Below are positions 28,399 to 37,730 of a DNA stretch of 64,000 bases, one piece after another; within the stretch, counting starts at the first letter, position 1, and every line of letters begins with the position of its first letter. Source of the DNA: Kiloniella litopenaei (lineage in GTDB: Bacteria; Pseudomonadota; Alphaproteobacteria; Kiloniellales; Kiloniellaceae); NCBI RefSeq assembly GCF_000982415.1, contig NZ_LANI01000002.1:248001-312000 (forward strand), written 5' to 3'. A program made the position numbers and the translations under genes. The notes below the pieces were generated by a model. That model was not told the origin of the DNA. It searched no databases and was given only the letters and a program-made list of their open reading frames with translations.

Positions 28399-29323
28399 TA
28401 AAAACAGACAAAAATTGTCTTCACCCATCGGTGTCTTTGATTCCGGATCAGGCGGCCTAACTGTTTTACACGCACTAGAGGCCGCCTTGCCAACCCATGA
28501 TTTTCTCTATTTTGGGGATCATCAGCGGGCACCTTATGGGGATAAAGCAGGCCCGGATGTTTATGAAATGACACGACAGGCAGTGCAATTCCTGTTTGAT
28601 CAGGGGTGCAACCTCGTCATTCTTGCCTGTAATACCGCATCTGCCATTGCCTTGCGTAAACTGCAACAGGAATGGTTGCCCTCTTATGCCCCGAACAAAC
28701 GCATACTCGGTGTGCTTGTGCCCATGGTGGAAACCATCACTGACCGCCCCTGGATAAGATGGGAACAGCATCCACAACAATATCTGCAAGGAACTGTGGG
28801 TATCTTTGCCACAGAAGCGACAGTAAAAAGTAAAACCTATCTCGTAGAGATTGGTAAACGTGCACCGCAGCTCGATGTTATCCAACAAGCCTGCCCGGAA
28901 CTGGTCCCCGCGCTTGAGGCAAAAAAAGGTTCTTCAACAACAGATCTATTGGTCGAGGGTTATGTCAGCCAGCTAGTTAAAGAAAACAACAAAGTCCCCA
29001 ACTGGATTATGTTGGGCTGTACTCATTATCCTCTACTCAGAAATGCTTTTGAAAAAGCGGCATCAAAGGTTATCGGCAACATTATGGGCCAAGGCGTTCC
29101 CATTCTCTGCCAGCCCTCAATCTGTGCTGATAGCTTAAAAGATTATTTAACAAGACATCCCGGTTTAATTGTGCCCCCACCTGAACAACGGGGGACGACA
29201 CGCTATTTTACTTCTGGCTGTACAGAACATGTTGAGAAAACAACGGCTATTTTTAATAGCCTTCACCCGGACGGTTCGACAGGTAAGACCACCTGGATCA
29301 AACAGGATATTTCTGGATACTAA
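28385..29323 (+). CDS. murI: Glutamate racemase
   Basis: About 312 residues. Interconverts L- and D-glutamate for peptidoglycan. Signatures: IGVFDSGSGGLTVL, the first catalytic cysteine in VILACNTASAIAL and the second in IMLGCTHYPLL. It is some 40 residues longer than typical MurI (~265-285), because of additional loops in the middle (PWIRWEQHPQQYLQG) and at the C-terminus. ATG 28385 or GTG 28367 are both possible starts; neither has a strong Shine-Dalgarno and both overlap the upstream gene. Confidence 0.93.
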   Translation: MFQADKNRQKLSSPIGVFDSGSGGLTVLHALEAALPTHDFLYFGDHQRAPYGDKAGPDVYEMTRQAVQFLFDQGCNLVILACNTASAIALRKLQQEWLPSYAPNKRILGVLVPMVETITDRPWIRWEQHPQQYLQGTVGIFATEATVKSKTYLVEIGKRAPQLDVIQQACPELVPALEAKKGSSTTDLLVEGYVSQLVKENNKVPNWIMLGCTHYPLLRNAFEKAASKVIGNIMGQGVPILCQPSICADSLKDYLTRHPGLIVPPPEQRGTTRYFTSGCTEHVEKTTAIFNSLHPDGSTGKTTWIKQDISGY

Positions 29324-29374
29324 TCATGGGAAATGGCACCTGTACTTATCAATCATACGTGTTGAATAGATACC

Positions 29375-31108
29375 TCATGGCGCATACCCCATGCGCAAGT
29401 TACCCCACTGCTGTCCCTTAACCATAATGGGCGTGCTCAAATCTTTCATCAGAACAAATTTGCCACCACCCATATCGCGCAGATAGCTTTGTAACAAATA
29501 ATCTTTGGTATTTGCCCCGGCAGAGGCCCCTGTTCTGTCTGTGAAAATCCGTCTGTTTCGACAGTTACCCGCATTCCAGACTGGGTCATCAGGTTTTTGC
29601 GGATTATTATAGATCAGGTTGTGCGTCGGCAGGTAACCATTCACATCAACCGCCGCACAAAAAGCAACCTTGTCATGAAAATCAAGCACAGGCTCTTGAG
29701 CGTCGGGAAGAACGCGATCAGTAAAGTTCAGATACTTTGTTGTATGCTGTTGCGGGTCACTGTTCTCAACAGGCTGGTAGTCCCGATCAAACAGGTCATC
29801 TAACGATATCTCGCCCGCATCAATGGCTGCATCAAAACGTAAGCCGATTTCTTTTGCGGTGCTGATCCCCTTTGCAATGAAGGGCTGATCCATTGCAATC
29901 ACACTATCCAGACACATCTGCGCTACTTTTTGACTATCTTGATCAAAAACAACTTTGGTCCCTGAAAGAACTATCGCATCAACGGTTCCCTTCAGCTTGC
30001 CATAGGGGTTTACCTCTATCTCGACCATGGCACCTTGTTCCACTGGCTCATTGAGCTTACAGAGCAATGCCCCCTGTTTTGTAAAATCACGAAGTGTAAC
30101 CGGCCCTCGATTGCCCTGGCAGTTTATAACCCCATCCATATCATAGGGAATACGTTGCAGCTTCTCGCCATCCCCCGCGTGTGTTTCTTTCACCGCAGTC
30201 TCTAGCCGTAGGTTCAATGCTTCGAGCAAATCACGCATTTTGTTTGCGTTGGTTTCCTGCGTCCCCGTCAAATCACGTACATGGTTCACTTCTGAAACGA
30301 CGGCAGCCATTGAATCAGTTACTTGTCTTGTGCTGACGGCCGCCAGTTGGGCGTTTTTACCAATTTCATTGATTGCCGCGACCTGTTCCTGAACACGATC
30401 CGACACTTCGGATGAAAAATCTTCGACTGAATTGATAACAGACGTGATATTCGCAATCACCTCGACCACCTGTCCAGTCACCGTTTGGATCTCACTAATC
30501 TGATTGGTGATGTCTTTTGTCGCACCTGCGGTTTGTTGCGCCAAACTTTTCACCTCACTGGCCACCACGGCAAATCCCTTGCCAGCATCCCCCGCCCGTG
30601 CCGCTTCGATCGTTGCATTCAGGGCAAGAAGGTTTGTTTGCCCCGCAATTCCCTCGATCAGCTTGACAACATCGCCAATTTTTTCAGAGGCCTGCGCCAA
30701 TACCTGAATGGTATCCGTTGCGCCTTTGGCTTCTTCGGCTGCCCCCTTTGCCCCTTCGGCTGTTTTCGCAACGTGCTCACCAACCAAAGCTATAGATGCG
30801 TTCATTTCTTCGGTTGCTGCCGCTACGGCATCAACATTTTGCGTCGCTGTATTCGCATCATTTTCCAATTGATTTGCCTGGGCACCTACACTGTCCAGGG
30901 CATTTCGCGTTGCGGCACTGGCATCCTGCATTGCATCGCCAGCCAACTTGGCTTGCGACATTGTCCCTTCAAATTCCCCCTGCAGAGCATCCCCAAGGGT
31001 GTGAAGATCACGCCGCAAAGCATATGCCTGTCGTTCGGCTTTTATCAGGCTGTCAGTATCCTCGCCTGTATCAATATTGTCCCTGACTGCGTTGTCCATC
31101 TGTGGCAA
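29375..31108 (-). CDS. Soluble chemoreceptor with N-terminal signalling domain and C-terminal sensor region
   Basis: 577 residues with no membrane helix. The signalling hairpin comes first (about 40-290; tip [31 protein letters not shown]). Next is a PilZ-like stretch (about 325-400; [14 protein letters not shown]), and then a C-terminal domain (about 440-577) with [12 protein letters not shown] and [30 protein letters not shown], found at the ends of other alphaproteobacterial receptors. The order is reversed relative to classical receptors, as in some cytoplasmic ones. It probably senses an internal signal, perhaps cyclic di-GMP through the PilZ-like part (inference; the RxxxR motif is not clear). 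Confidence 0.85.
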   Translation of the reverse strand: MPQMDNAVRDNIDTGEDTDSLIKAERQAYALRRDLHTLGDALQGEFEGTMSQAKLAGDAMQDASAATRNALDSVGAQANQLENDANTATQNVDAVAAATEEMNASIALVGEHVAKTAEGAKGAAEEAKGATDTIQVLAQASEKIGDVVKLIEGIAGQTNLLALNATIEAARAGDAGKGFAVVASEVKSLAQQTAGATKDITNQISEIQTVTGQVVEVIANITSVINSVEDFSSEVSDRVQEQVAAINEIGKNAQLAAVSTRQVTDSMAAVVSEVNHVRDLTGTQETNANKMRDLLEALNLRLETAVKETHAGDGEKLQRIPYDMDGVINCQGNRGPVTLRDFTKQGALLCKLNEPVEQGAMVEIEVNPYGKLKGTVDAIVLSGTKVVFDQDSQKVAQMCLDSVIAMDQPFIAKGISTAKEIGLRFDAAIDAGEISLDDLFDRDYQPVENSDPQQHTTKYLNFTDRVLPDAQEPVLDFHDKVAFCAAVDVNGYLPTHNLIYNNPQKPDDPVWNAGNCRNRRIFTDRTGASAGANTKDYLLQSYLRDMGGGKFVLMKDLSTPIMVKGQQWGNLRMGYAP

Positions 31109-31327
31109 AGCCCCCTTTTTTATGAGGTCTGAAATCGCCCCATTATCACTGTTTGCACAGATAAAATGTCCCGCATTTTGGTTAACAAAAGGTTTGTTAA
31201 AAATAAGGCTTTCTATCTCAATGTCTTAGAATAGGGCCGCGTTTCAAAAGGATGAATCATTCCCATAATTTATCAACTTTTCAGGGTGATAAAATTTGTG
31301 CAATAGCCAGCTTAAGTATCCTGGCAT

Positions 31328-32080
31328 CTATTGAGCATCGTGAAAAATAATACCCAGTGTATGTCGATGACCCGACCTGACTTCACTCACACCATGGCGC
31401 ATATTCACCCGATAGGTTCCCCGTGTTCCCTGTTTGGGGCGGTTCCGAACCGGAAAAACAACCGCATCGCCTTGATCAAGTGGAACAACAACAGCACGCG
31501 ATTGCATCCGGGGGCGCTGTTCAGTCAGAACAAATTCCCCCCCGGTAAAATCCTGTCCGGGTTTCGATAGCAAACACGCCACTTGCAGCGGAAAAAGCAA
31601 CTCGCCGTAAACATCTTGGTGTAGGCAGTTATAATCCCCGGCACCATATTTCAATAACAATGGTGTTGCTTTGGTTTGCCCCGCTGCGTGACACAGATCG
31701 AGATACTGTTGATGTGTTGGGGGAAACCGTTGATCCATGTTCATCAACGCGTTCCATTTATTTCCGATCTCGGCCAGAGGTTCATAAAGTCGGGCACGCA
31801 AGCTGGCAATCAGATCAGGCAAGGGATAGTCATAATACTTGTATTCCCCCTGACCAAAACCGTGCCGAGACATCACGACACGGGACCGATAAATATCCTG
31901 AGCGTTGTATTCCCCAGCTAACGCACGACAATCAGATTGAGAGATCACCCCCTTGAGGACGGCATAACCATTTTGATCAAGGCTATGCGCAATCTCAGTT
32001 CCGGAAATACGACCCGAATTTATGACAGCATTTTCATCACCAGAAACGCCAGCCTCACAGCCCTTTTCATCGCCTGTCAT
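31328..32080 (-). CDS. 2-oxoglutarate/Fe(II) oxygenase, Ada-linked
   Basis: 250 residues. Metal and cosubstrate residues of the 2OG-Fe(II) fold are visible: His154 and Asp156 in NCLHQDVYGE, His229 in NMRHGVSEV and Arg239 in the final RHTLGIIFHD. It resembles the COG3826-type prolyl-hydroxylase-like oxygenases rather than AlkB in sequence. It overlaps the ada stop by 4 bases (ATGA), so the pair is translationally coupled. By context it may act in alkylation repair or the adaptive response, but the substrate is unknown. Confidence 0.87.
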   Translation of the reverse strand: MTGDEKGCEAGVSGDENAVINSGRISGTEIAHSLDQNGYAVLKGVISQSDCRALAGEYNAQDIYRSRVVMSRHGFGQGEYKYYDYPLPDLIASLRARLYEPLAEIGNKWNALMNMDQRFPPTHQQYLDLCHAAGQTKATPLLLKYGAGDYNCLHQDVYGELLFPLQVACLLSKPGQDFTGGEFVLTEQRPRMQSRAVVVPLDQGDAVVFPVRNRPKQGTRGTYRVNMRHGVSEVRSGHRHTLGIIFHDAQ

Positions 32081-33156
32081 TGTGCCGCCACCGCTTCACA
32101 GTCCAGTAACTGTTGTTTGCGCTCTACCCCCCAACGATAGCCGGATAGGGCACCATCGCTACGCACCACGCGATGACACGGAATAGCAACAGCAATATGA
32201 TTTGCGGCACAGGCCGAGGCAACAGCCCGGACAGCCTTGGGCGAACCAATTTTCTCGGCCACTTCCGCATAGCTCAACCGACTTCCCACAGGAATGTCGA
32301 TCAAGGCCTTCCACACCCGCTGTTGAAAAGCAGTACCCCGAATATCCAGCGGCAAATCAAGACCAATTGACGGATCATCAACAAAACCGACAACCTGTGC
32401 CACCCACTGTTCAAAGGTTTCGTCACCGCCTTTGAGGATGGCTTTGGAAAAACGGTCCTGCAAATCCTGTATCATGACTTCCGGATCATCGCCGAGAAGA
32501 ATAGAACAGATCCCCTTGTCACTGGCCGCGACCAAAATAGAACCAAGAGAACATTCCCCAAGGGCAAAGCGGATTTCTGTATCCTTTCCCCCTTTGCGAT
32601 AGCTGGTTGGCTTCATCCCCAACAGCTTTTCAGTGTTGGCATAAAAACGACCATTGGAATTAAAGCCCGCATCATAAATGGCTTCGGTAACCGTCTCGCT
32701 TTTGCTTAATCCCCTGCGTACCCGATTACTCCGATGTGCATTGCTATAAGCCTTTGGTGTAACACCTGTAATAGCCTTGAAAGTCCGGTGAAAATAAAAG
32801 CGGCTCATCCCGACCGCTTTGGCCAAGGTATCCAGATCCGGTGCTTCTTCGGCCTCTTCAATCAAACGACAAGCCTTTTGAATGGCCAGCGCCTGACGCT
32901 CTTCTTTTTTCATTTCATTGGGGCGGCATCGCTTACACGGGCGATAGCCTGCTTTTTCAGCCTCGGCACAACTTTCATGAAAGCTGACATTTTTTCGCAA
33001 CGCCAAGCGCGCAGCACAGGAAGGTCTGCAATAAACGCCCGTGGTCAAAACGGCATAGTAAAACACATCATCCGCCGCCGGATTGCGATCTACAATAGCC
33101 TGATATCGTTCATCATCGCTTTCAAATTTTGGCAAGATAGCCACCTGAGCTTTCAT
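32077..33156 (-). CDS. ada: Ada: O6-methylguanine methyltransferase and adaptive-response regulator
   Basis: 359 residues in the full four-part Ada layout. Zinc/methylphosphotriester domain with Cys43, Cys47, Cys74 and Cys77 (VYCRPSC...CKRCRP); AraC-type HTH (about 90-190, DLDTLAKAVGMSRFYFHRTFK); and the C-terminal suicide methyltransferase with Cys327 in IPCHRVVRSDG. Cys43 is the likely methyl acceptor that turns Ada into an activator of its own operon. The ATG at 33156 has AGGAG 8 bases upstream, better than the in-frame ATG at 33174. Coupled to the oxygenase gene. Confidence 0.95.
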   Translation of the reverse strand: MKAQVAILPKFESDDERYQAIVDRNPAADDVFYYAVLTTGVYCRPSCAARLALRKNVSFHESCAEAEKAGYRPCKRCRPNEMKKEERQALAIQKACRLIEEAEEAPDLDTLAKAVGMSRFYFHRTFKAITGVTPKAYSNAHRSNRVRRGLSKSETVTEAIYDAGFNSNGRFYANTEKLLGMKPTSYRKGGKDTEIRFALGECSLGSILVAASDKGICSILLGDDPEVMIQDLQDRFSKAILKGGDETFEQWVAQVVGFVDDPSIGLDLPLDIRGTAFQQRVWKALIDIPVGSRLSYAEVAEKIGSPKAVRAVASACAANHIAVAIPCHRVVRSDGALSGYRWGVERKQQLLDCEAVAAQ

Positions 33157-33398
33157 TTGCTTTGCTCCTGTCATCCAACTTGTAGCACAACATTTTGTCG
33201 GTTTCTAAAAGCTATCCTAAAGATCATAAACTCAAACTCTGATTCTTGCTTTTGAATTCTATTTTTAAATTCCCAATAAGTAATGATTTGTAAAAAATGA
33301 TCTTTTTGGAATTACCGAACAAGAAGCGGAGTTTCCCAAACGTTCGCCCCCTCGATACTGGCTTCTCATCTTTCAACAGAAACCAACGAGGAATCACA

Positions 33399-34163
33399 AT
33401 GGGTAAATTAGAAAATCGCGTTGCCATTATTACAGGCGCAAGTTCCGGTATTGGCTATGCAGCGGCAAAGCTGTTTGCCGAAGAAGGCGCAAAGGTTGTT
33501 GTCGGTGCGAGACGCCAACAGGAACTGGACCAGCTTATCGAAGAAATCCGTGTTGCAGGGGGACAGGTTATTGCCGTTGCCGGGGACGTTACCGATGAAA
33601 ACTATGCCAAAGCGTTGGTCGAGGTCGCTACAGGAACCTATGGAAAACTGGATATTGCCTTTAACAATGCCGGAACGCTGGGCGCCATGGGTGACACACC
33701 AACGTTGGGTTTGGATGGGTGGATGGAAACCATCAATACCAATCTGACATCTGCATTTTTAAGTGCCAAACATCAAATCCCGGCCTTGCTTGAAAGTGAT
33801 CATGGGTCTTTGATTTTCACATCAACCTTTGTCGGACTGACCATTGGCATGCCCGGTATGGCCCCCTATGCAGCTTCAAAGGCAGGGATCAACGGAATGA
33901 TGCAATGTCTAGCAGCAGAATACGGCCCTCAGGGGTTACGCGTAAACAGCCTTATTCCCGGTGGAACAGATACCCCCATGGGGCGCTCTGTTGCTTCAAA
34001 CGAGGAAATGGAAGAATTTGTCAAAAGTCTTCATGGGCTGAAACGTATCGCTGATCCAATCGAAATAGCCAAGGCCGCCCTGTTTCTGGCGTCTGATGAT
34101 GCAAGCTTTGTAACTGGTAGCACAATGATGGTTGAGGGGGGTGTTTCGGTCAACAAAACATAA
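33399..34163 (+). CDS. Short-chain dehydrogenase/reductase (SDR)
   Basis: 254 residues. NAD(P)-binding TGASSGIG near residues 12-19, NNAG in AFNNAGTLG, catalytic Ser in IFTSTFVG, and YAASK (Tyr-x-x-x-Lys) in the active site. C-terminal GSTMMVEGGVSVNK is the usual end. Substrate unknown; many close family members reduce small ketones. The ATG at 33399 has GAGGAA upstream, and the frame is open to 33297. Followed by a terminator. Confidence 0.92.
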   Translation: MGKLENRVAIITGASSGIGYAAAKLFAEEGAKVVVGARRQQELDQLIEEIRVAGGQVIAVAGDVTDENYAKALVEVATGTYGKLDIAFNNAGTLGAMGDTPTLGLDGWMETINTNLTSAFLSAKHQIPALLESDHGSLIFTSTFVGLTIGMPGMAPYAASKAGINGMMQCLAAEYGPQGLRVNSLIPGGTDTPMGRSVASNEEMEEFVKSLHGLKRIADPIEIAKAALFLASDDASFVTGSTMMVEGGVSVNKT

Positions 34164-34175
34164 CCCTCATTTGCA

Positions 34176-34200
34176 AGAGGAGGGCAAATGCCCTCCTTTA
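34176..34200 (+). terminator. Hairpin terminator of the SDR gene
   Basis: About 10-bp stem AAGAGGAGGGC... / GCCCTCCTTT with an AAAT loop (34186-34189), 13 bases after the SDR stop. The T-run is short (TTTA), so efficiency is uncertain. Confidence 0.65.
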
Positions 34201-34230
34201 CAATTCAAAAATCAACAGACGATCTCTGAA

Positions 34231-34650
34231 TTAAGAAACCATATTTGGCAAAGCTCTGGATCGGCTTAACGCAAAGCGTCCATCCCCTAGCGTAAATTGA
34301 GCAAAAGACAACAGAATTAAATAAACCGGGTATTCCCAGCCGCCATTAGGATAGGAAAAAACCCATCCGTTGCCCGCATGCACCCATACTGCCCCAAAAA
34401 GAATTGGCAGCAATGCCAAAGCAACCCACCGTGCCTGTATCCCCAAAACAAGCATCGAACCGCCTATTAACTCGGCTGTAAAGACCGCATAGGCAATCCA
34501 GCCCGGAAAACCGATTGTTTCAAAAAAATCCGCTGTCCCGGCCAATCCGAAGATATAGAATTTCAAGACAACCCCGTGCGCCAAATACATAACACCAAGC
34601 GCGACCCGAAGCACAAAGATGGTAAACTCTGTTAAATCATTCTGTGACAT
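34231..34650 (-). CDS. DoxX family membrane protein
   Basis: 139 residues with about four helices, typical DoxX: VLRVALGVMYLAHGVVLKFY, then AYAVFTAELIGGSMLVLGI and the C-terminal GDGRFALSR. DoxX proteins are small inner-membrane proteins linked to thiol/oxidative stress or quinone metabolism. Divergent from a marR-type gene with three 12-bp operators between, so it is probably repressed by it. Start ATG at 34650 has AGGGA upstream. Confidence 0.9.
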   Translation of the reverse strand: MSQNDLTEFTIFVLRVALGVMYLAHGVVLKFYIFGLAGTADFFETIGFPGWIAYAVFTAELIGGSMLVLGIQARWVALALLPILFGAVWVHAGNGWVFSYPNGGWEYPVYLILLSFAQFTLGDGRFALSRSRALPNMVS

Positions 34651-34668
34651 TGTAACATCCCTATATAC

Positions 34669-34728
34669 ATGCAATTGCATTTATATATATGCACTTGCAT
34701 TTAAATGTCAACCTTGATGCATTTGCAT
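34669..34728. promoter_or_regulatory. Three 12-bp palindromic operators (ATGCANTTGCAT)
   Basis: ATGCAATTGCAT (34669-34680), ATGCACTTGCAT (34689-34700) and ATGCATTTGCAT (34717-34728) lie in the 98-bp gap between doxX and marR-like genes. All three match ATGCA-N-TTGCAT. Centre spacing is 20 and 28 bases. MarR proteins bind short inverted repeats in such gaps, so the adjacent regulator is the likely binder (inference). Confidence 0.8.
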
Positions 34729-34748
34729 CTACATGTCACAATTGATGA

Positions 34749-35195
34749 ATGACAAAGACACCATCGCAAGAAACCGTAAAAGTCTGGGGACGGATATTTC
34801 GTATCCAGAAAAAAGCTTTGGCCTATACAGAAAAGGCCCTGAAAGCCGCACAACTTCCCCAGCTCTCATGGTACGATATTCTATTGGAACTGGACAAAGC
34901 AGGTGATCAGGGTCTGCGCCCCTTTGAACTGGAACATGATCTTTTACTTCCACAGTACGGATTATCGCGCTTGCTGGATCGCATGGAGAAAAAGGGCTTT
35001 TTACAACGGGTCCCTTGTCCAGAAGATGGCCGGGGGCACCGTATCGTCATTACCGACAAAGGGCGTGATATCCGGTTAAAGATGTGGCCTATCTATGCAA
35101 AGGCAATAGAGGATATAATCGGCCCAAATCTGTCAGAAAATGACCTGAGAACCCTTTCAGAACTTTTGGCCAAAATCGATATCCCAGAGGAATGA
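34749..35195 (+). CDS. MarR family regulator
   Basis: 148 residues with the MarR winged-helix fold: SWYDILLELDKAGDQGLRPFELEHDLLLPQYGLSRLLDRMEKKGFLQRVPCPEDGRGHRIVITDKG. One cysteine lies in the wing (PCPEDGRG), which could make it redox-sensitive (guess). Divergent from doxX over three operators. There is no Shine-Dalgarno before the ATG; an ATG 4 bases upstream is out of frame. Confidence 0.92.
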   Translation: MTKTPSQETVKVWGRIFRIQKKALAYTEKALKAAQLPQLSWYDILLELDKAGDQGLRPFELEHDLLLPQYGLSRLLDRMEKKGFLQRVPCPEDGRGHRIVITDKGRDIRLKMWPIYAKAIEDIIGPNLSENDLRTLSELLAKIDIPEE

Positions 35196-35251
35196 AATTG
35201 AACGGTGGTTATATGCAAAATTCAGTAAACCAACCCGATTACGCAGTCAGT

Positions 35252-35289
35252 CCTGAACAAGGTCACCCAGTTGGCTGACCTTGTTCAGG
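35252..35289. terminator. 14-bp perfect hairpin between convergent genes
   Basis: CCTGAACAAGGTCA (35252-35265) and TGACCTTGTTCAGG (35276-35289) form a perfect 14-bp stem with a 10-base loop, between the MarR stop (35195) and the nucleotidase stop (35325). No T-run on either side, so it may be a bidirectional transcript-end structure or mRNA stabiliser rather than a classical terminator. Confidence 0.55.
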
Positions 35290-35324
35290 GAATCTCCTCA
35301 AGACGATATCCGTCTGAACTTATA

Positions 35325-37334
35325 CTAGCTAAAAACGACCAGTCGCCCGTCAAGTTTGGCACCTGTTTCAGCCGATATCACCTGACTGTTGCGAATATGG
35401 GCAATAACTTCATTTCGATAAATCAGTCCGGTATGATCATAGCGAAGAGAACGCATATCAAAGCTTGGGATATCACCTGCAACCCCGCCCCCTATGGGTT
35501 TGCCATTCCAGTTTTCACCAAAACCACCAAGCGCAAGATAGGTATTCACAACCATTGTATAGTCTTTTTCCAGACACTTTTCGATTGCCTCACCTTTGAG
35601 GGTAATATTCACTGCAATTGCATCACGCGCAGAAGCACCGGGATCAATTTCATAACGAATACCAGATGAAAAATGCAAGAAACCGCGCGAGACAAATCCC
35701 TCTAGGTTGGTCCCTGCAACTTCTTCATCACGAAGCAAACGCTTGGCATTTGATTGCAGCATGTCAAATATCTGCTGGCCGCTAAGGCTGGCAATATGAA
35801 TGGCATCAGCATAGGGCATGACATCATACCAGTTCTTGAAGCTCAGTAGTCCCTGTTCCACACCTGTGGAAATGCCCGTTGCATTAAATAATGAGAAATC
35901 GACCTCTCCCCCTGCAAAGCTTGCAGAACGCGCCAAGACAGCATCATTCATATAATTGGCAAGTTTATTTTCCCCCACATACCGCGACGCAATCATCTTG
36001 TCCCTACTTAGCTCTGTCGTATCAACCCGACCGATAACCTCTGCCAGTTTACTGTCCAATGCCTTGATAAGCGGTGCAATGTGCTGCTTTTCAAAATCGG
36101 CGTCGTAATCATCTTCGTTCTGTAGCGTTGGAAATTTAGGATCATCAACCGCTACGCGTTTGTCCCGGGGTTTGATTCTATGCAGGGAAACAGAACTGTA
36201 CCAATCCTTACGGCCATTTTCAGCCGCAATTGACATGGCAATATCCCCCAAATATTTACCATGGGCCTCGGCCTGGGTAATCAGGACACCATCAATCAGG
36301 TTGCCTTCTTCAATTTGCTCTTCATTCAACCGGGTATGGGTATGCCCGCCAACGACAACAACCGGCTTATCTGTCAACTTGCCCGCCAGTCCAGCAATAG
36401 CAAAATCACCCTCACCAACATCGCGAACTGTCGCTGCCTTACCGGATGTATGCTGCCCAATACCATAACCACAGTGCGACAGAATAACCACAACATCCGA
36501 AATTTCGGCAACGGCTGGCAAGATGTTCTCAATCGCTTTCAACGGTCGGTCAACGGCTAGTGTCTTGTCATCTGGCTGTCCAACGCGCGTATCAATGTTG
36601 GTGGTCAAGCCAACCAGTCCGATACGTAAACCTTTGATTTCAGCAATGGCCGCCGCGACGTAATCTTCGTCTCGTTTCAGGTGTTGCGAGGAATGCACAT
36701 TTGCTGACAACAAGGGAAAACGTGCGTCCGTTTGTACCGCTTTTTTCAAAAGTTCCGCGCCACGATCAAATTCATGGTTACCGATTGCGGCGATATCCAA
36801 ACCAGCGGCGGAATAACTTCTGTAACCTGCATCAGCAACAAACTCATCCACACTCCACCCCATAAGCTCATCAAAGATTGATCCGGTATGATCATCCCCT
36901 GCTGAAACAAAAAGCACCGCTTCGTTTTCAGCCGCCGACGCGCGCGCCGCTTTTACCCGCTGCACGATTTGCGACAAGCGATAGGTGTCGCCCTTTTTAC
37001 CATGCATTTCCGTAATGTGATTATGCATATCATTGAAATGAAGAACGCGTAGAACACGCCTTTCTCCTGGTATGAGTTTCGGCGACGGTACCGGATTTCC
37101 CTCTTCGGTAACGATCCTTTTAATCGCACCGCTTAATGGATCACCTTTGAGTAAAAATAGCTTTTCGATAGATCCCAAAGGGTTTGGCGTTGCCGGGACC
37201 AGTTGTAATTCCCCAGCCAAAGGCGCGGCATTACTGCGCGCGGTTAAAAAGGGTGAAAAACCAACAGCAGAGGCCGCAACAACACCCCCCAGAAGCAAAC
37301 GACGGCGGGTCATCCCCAATTTAACATCACTCAT
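35325..37334 (-). CDS. Tat-exported 5'-nucleotidase/2',3'-cyclic phosphodiesterase family protein
   Basis: 669 residues. The N-terminus MSDVKLGMTRRRLLLGGVVA looks like a twin-arginine signal. Calcineurin-like metallophosphatase motifs: VLHFNDMHNHI, SAGDDHTGSIFDE, AIGNHEFDRG, SHCGYG and VVGGHTHTR. The C-terminal 5'-nucleotidase substrate domain follows (from about 410). It probably hydrolyses nucleotides or other phosphoesters in the periplasm to recover phosphate or nucleosides. An additional ~60 residues between signal and first motif are unusual. Alone between two sizeable gaps. Confidence 0.9.
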   Translation of the reverse strand: MSDVKLGMTRRRLLLGGVVAASAVGFSPFLTARSNAAPLAGELQLVPATPNPLGSIEKLFLLKGDPLSGAIKRIVTEEGNPVPSPKLIPGERRVLRVLHFNDMHNHITEMHGKKGDTYRLSQIVQRVKAARASAAENEAVLFVSAGDDHTGSIFDELMGWSVDEFVADAGYRSYSAAGLDIAAIGNHEFDRGAELLKKAVQTDARFPLLSANVHSSQHLKRDEDYVAAAIAEIKGLRIGLVGLTTNIDTRVGQPDDKTLAVDRPLKAIENILPAVAEISDVVVILSHCGYGIGQHTSGKAATVRDVGEGDFAIAGLAGKLTDKPVVVVGGHTHTRLNEEQIEEGNLIDGVLITQAEAHGKYLGDIAMSIAAENGRKDWYSSVSLHRIKPRDKRVAVDDPKFPTLQNEDDYDADFEKQHIAPLIKALDSKLAEVIGRVDTTELSRDKMIASRYVGENKLANYMNDAVLARSASFAGGEVDFSLFNATGISTGVEQGLLSFKNWYDVMPYADAIHIASLSGQQIFDMLQSNAKRLLRDEEVAGTNLEGFVSRGFLHFSSGIRYEIDPGASARDAIAVNITLKGEAIEKCLEKDYTMVVNTYLALGGFGENWNGKPIGGGVAGDIPSFDMRSLRYDHTGLIYRNEVIAHIRNSQVISAETGAKLDGRLVVFS

Positions 37335-37730
37335 AACTTAAAATCACTTTCACACAGAATAAATCAAACTGCGTCAAAATGATGCCGCTCTGTTACTGAT
37401 CAATGACGGCAAGATGATTTTGTGGTGATGTTTAGATGAATGGGGCCATGAAATATCCAGACCAAATCACTGAATTTGAAGGCTATGATTAAAATTTCAG
37501 GTTATTTTTGATCATAAAGATGCACATAATCCCCCAGCTTTCATCACCGCTAAAAAACTCACTAAATTCAAATATTTTCAATAATTTATCGTAAAATAAT
37601 CACCTTTGAAGAAATATTTTTTTGTGTAATTTTGTTTCTTTTTTTCACAAAAATGAAATTTTTACTATCTTTTTTCATTTTATACTGTCTTTATTATGCC
37701 AATCATTATTAACATAATTTGGTGTTACAG
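37335..37730. other. AT-rich gene-free stretch upstream of the XRE-cupin regulator
   Basis: 396 bases, strongly AT-rich (long T and A runs from about 37550 to 37700). Divergent promoters for the nucleotidase and the regulator must lie here. No gene and no clear operator seen. Confidence 0.5.
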
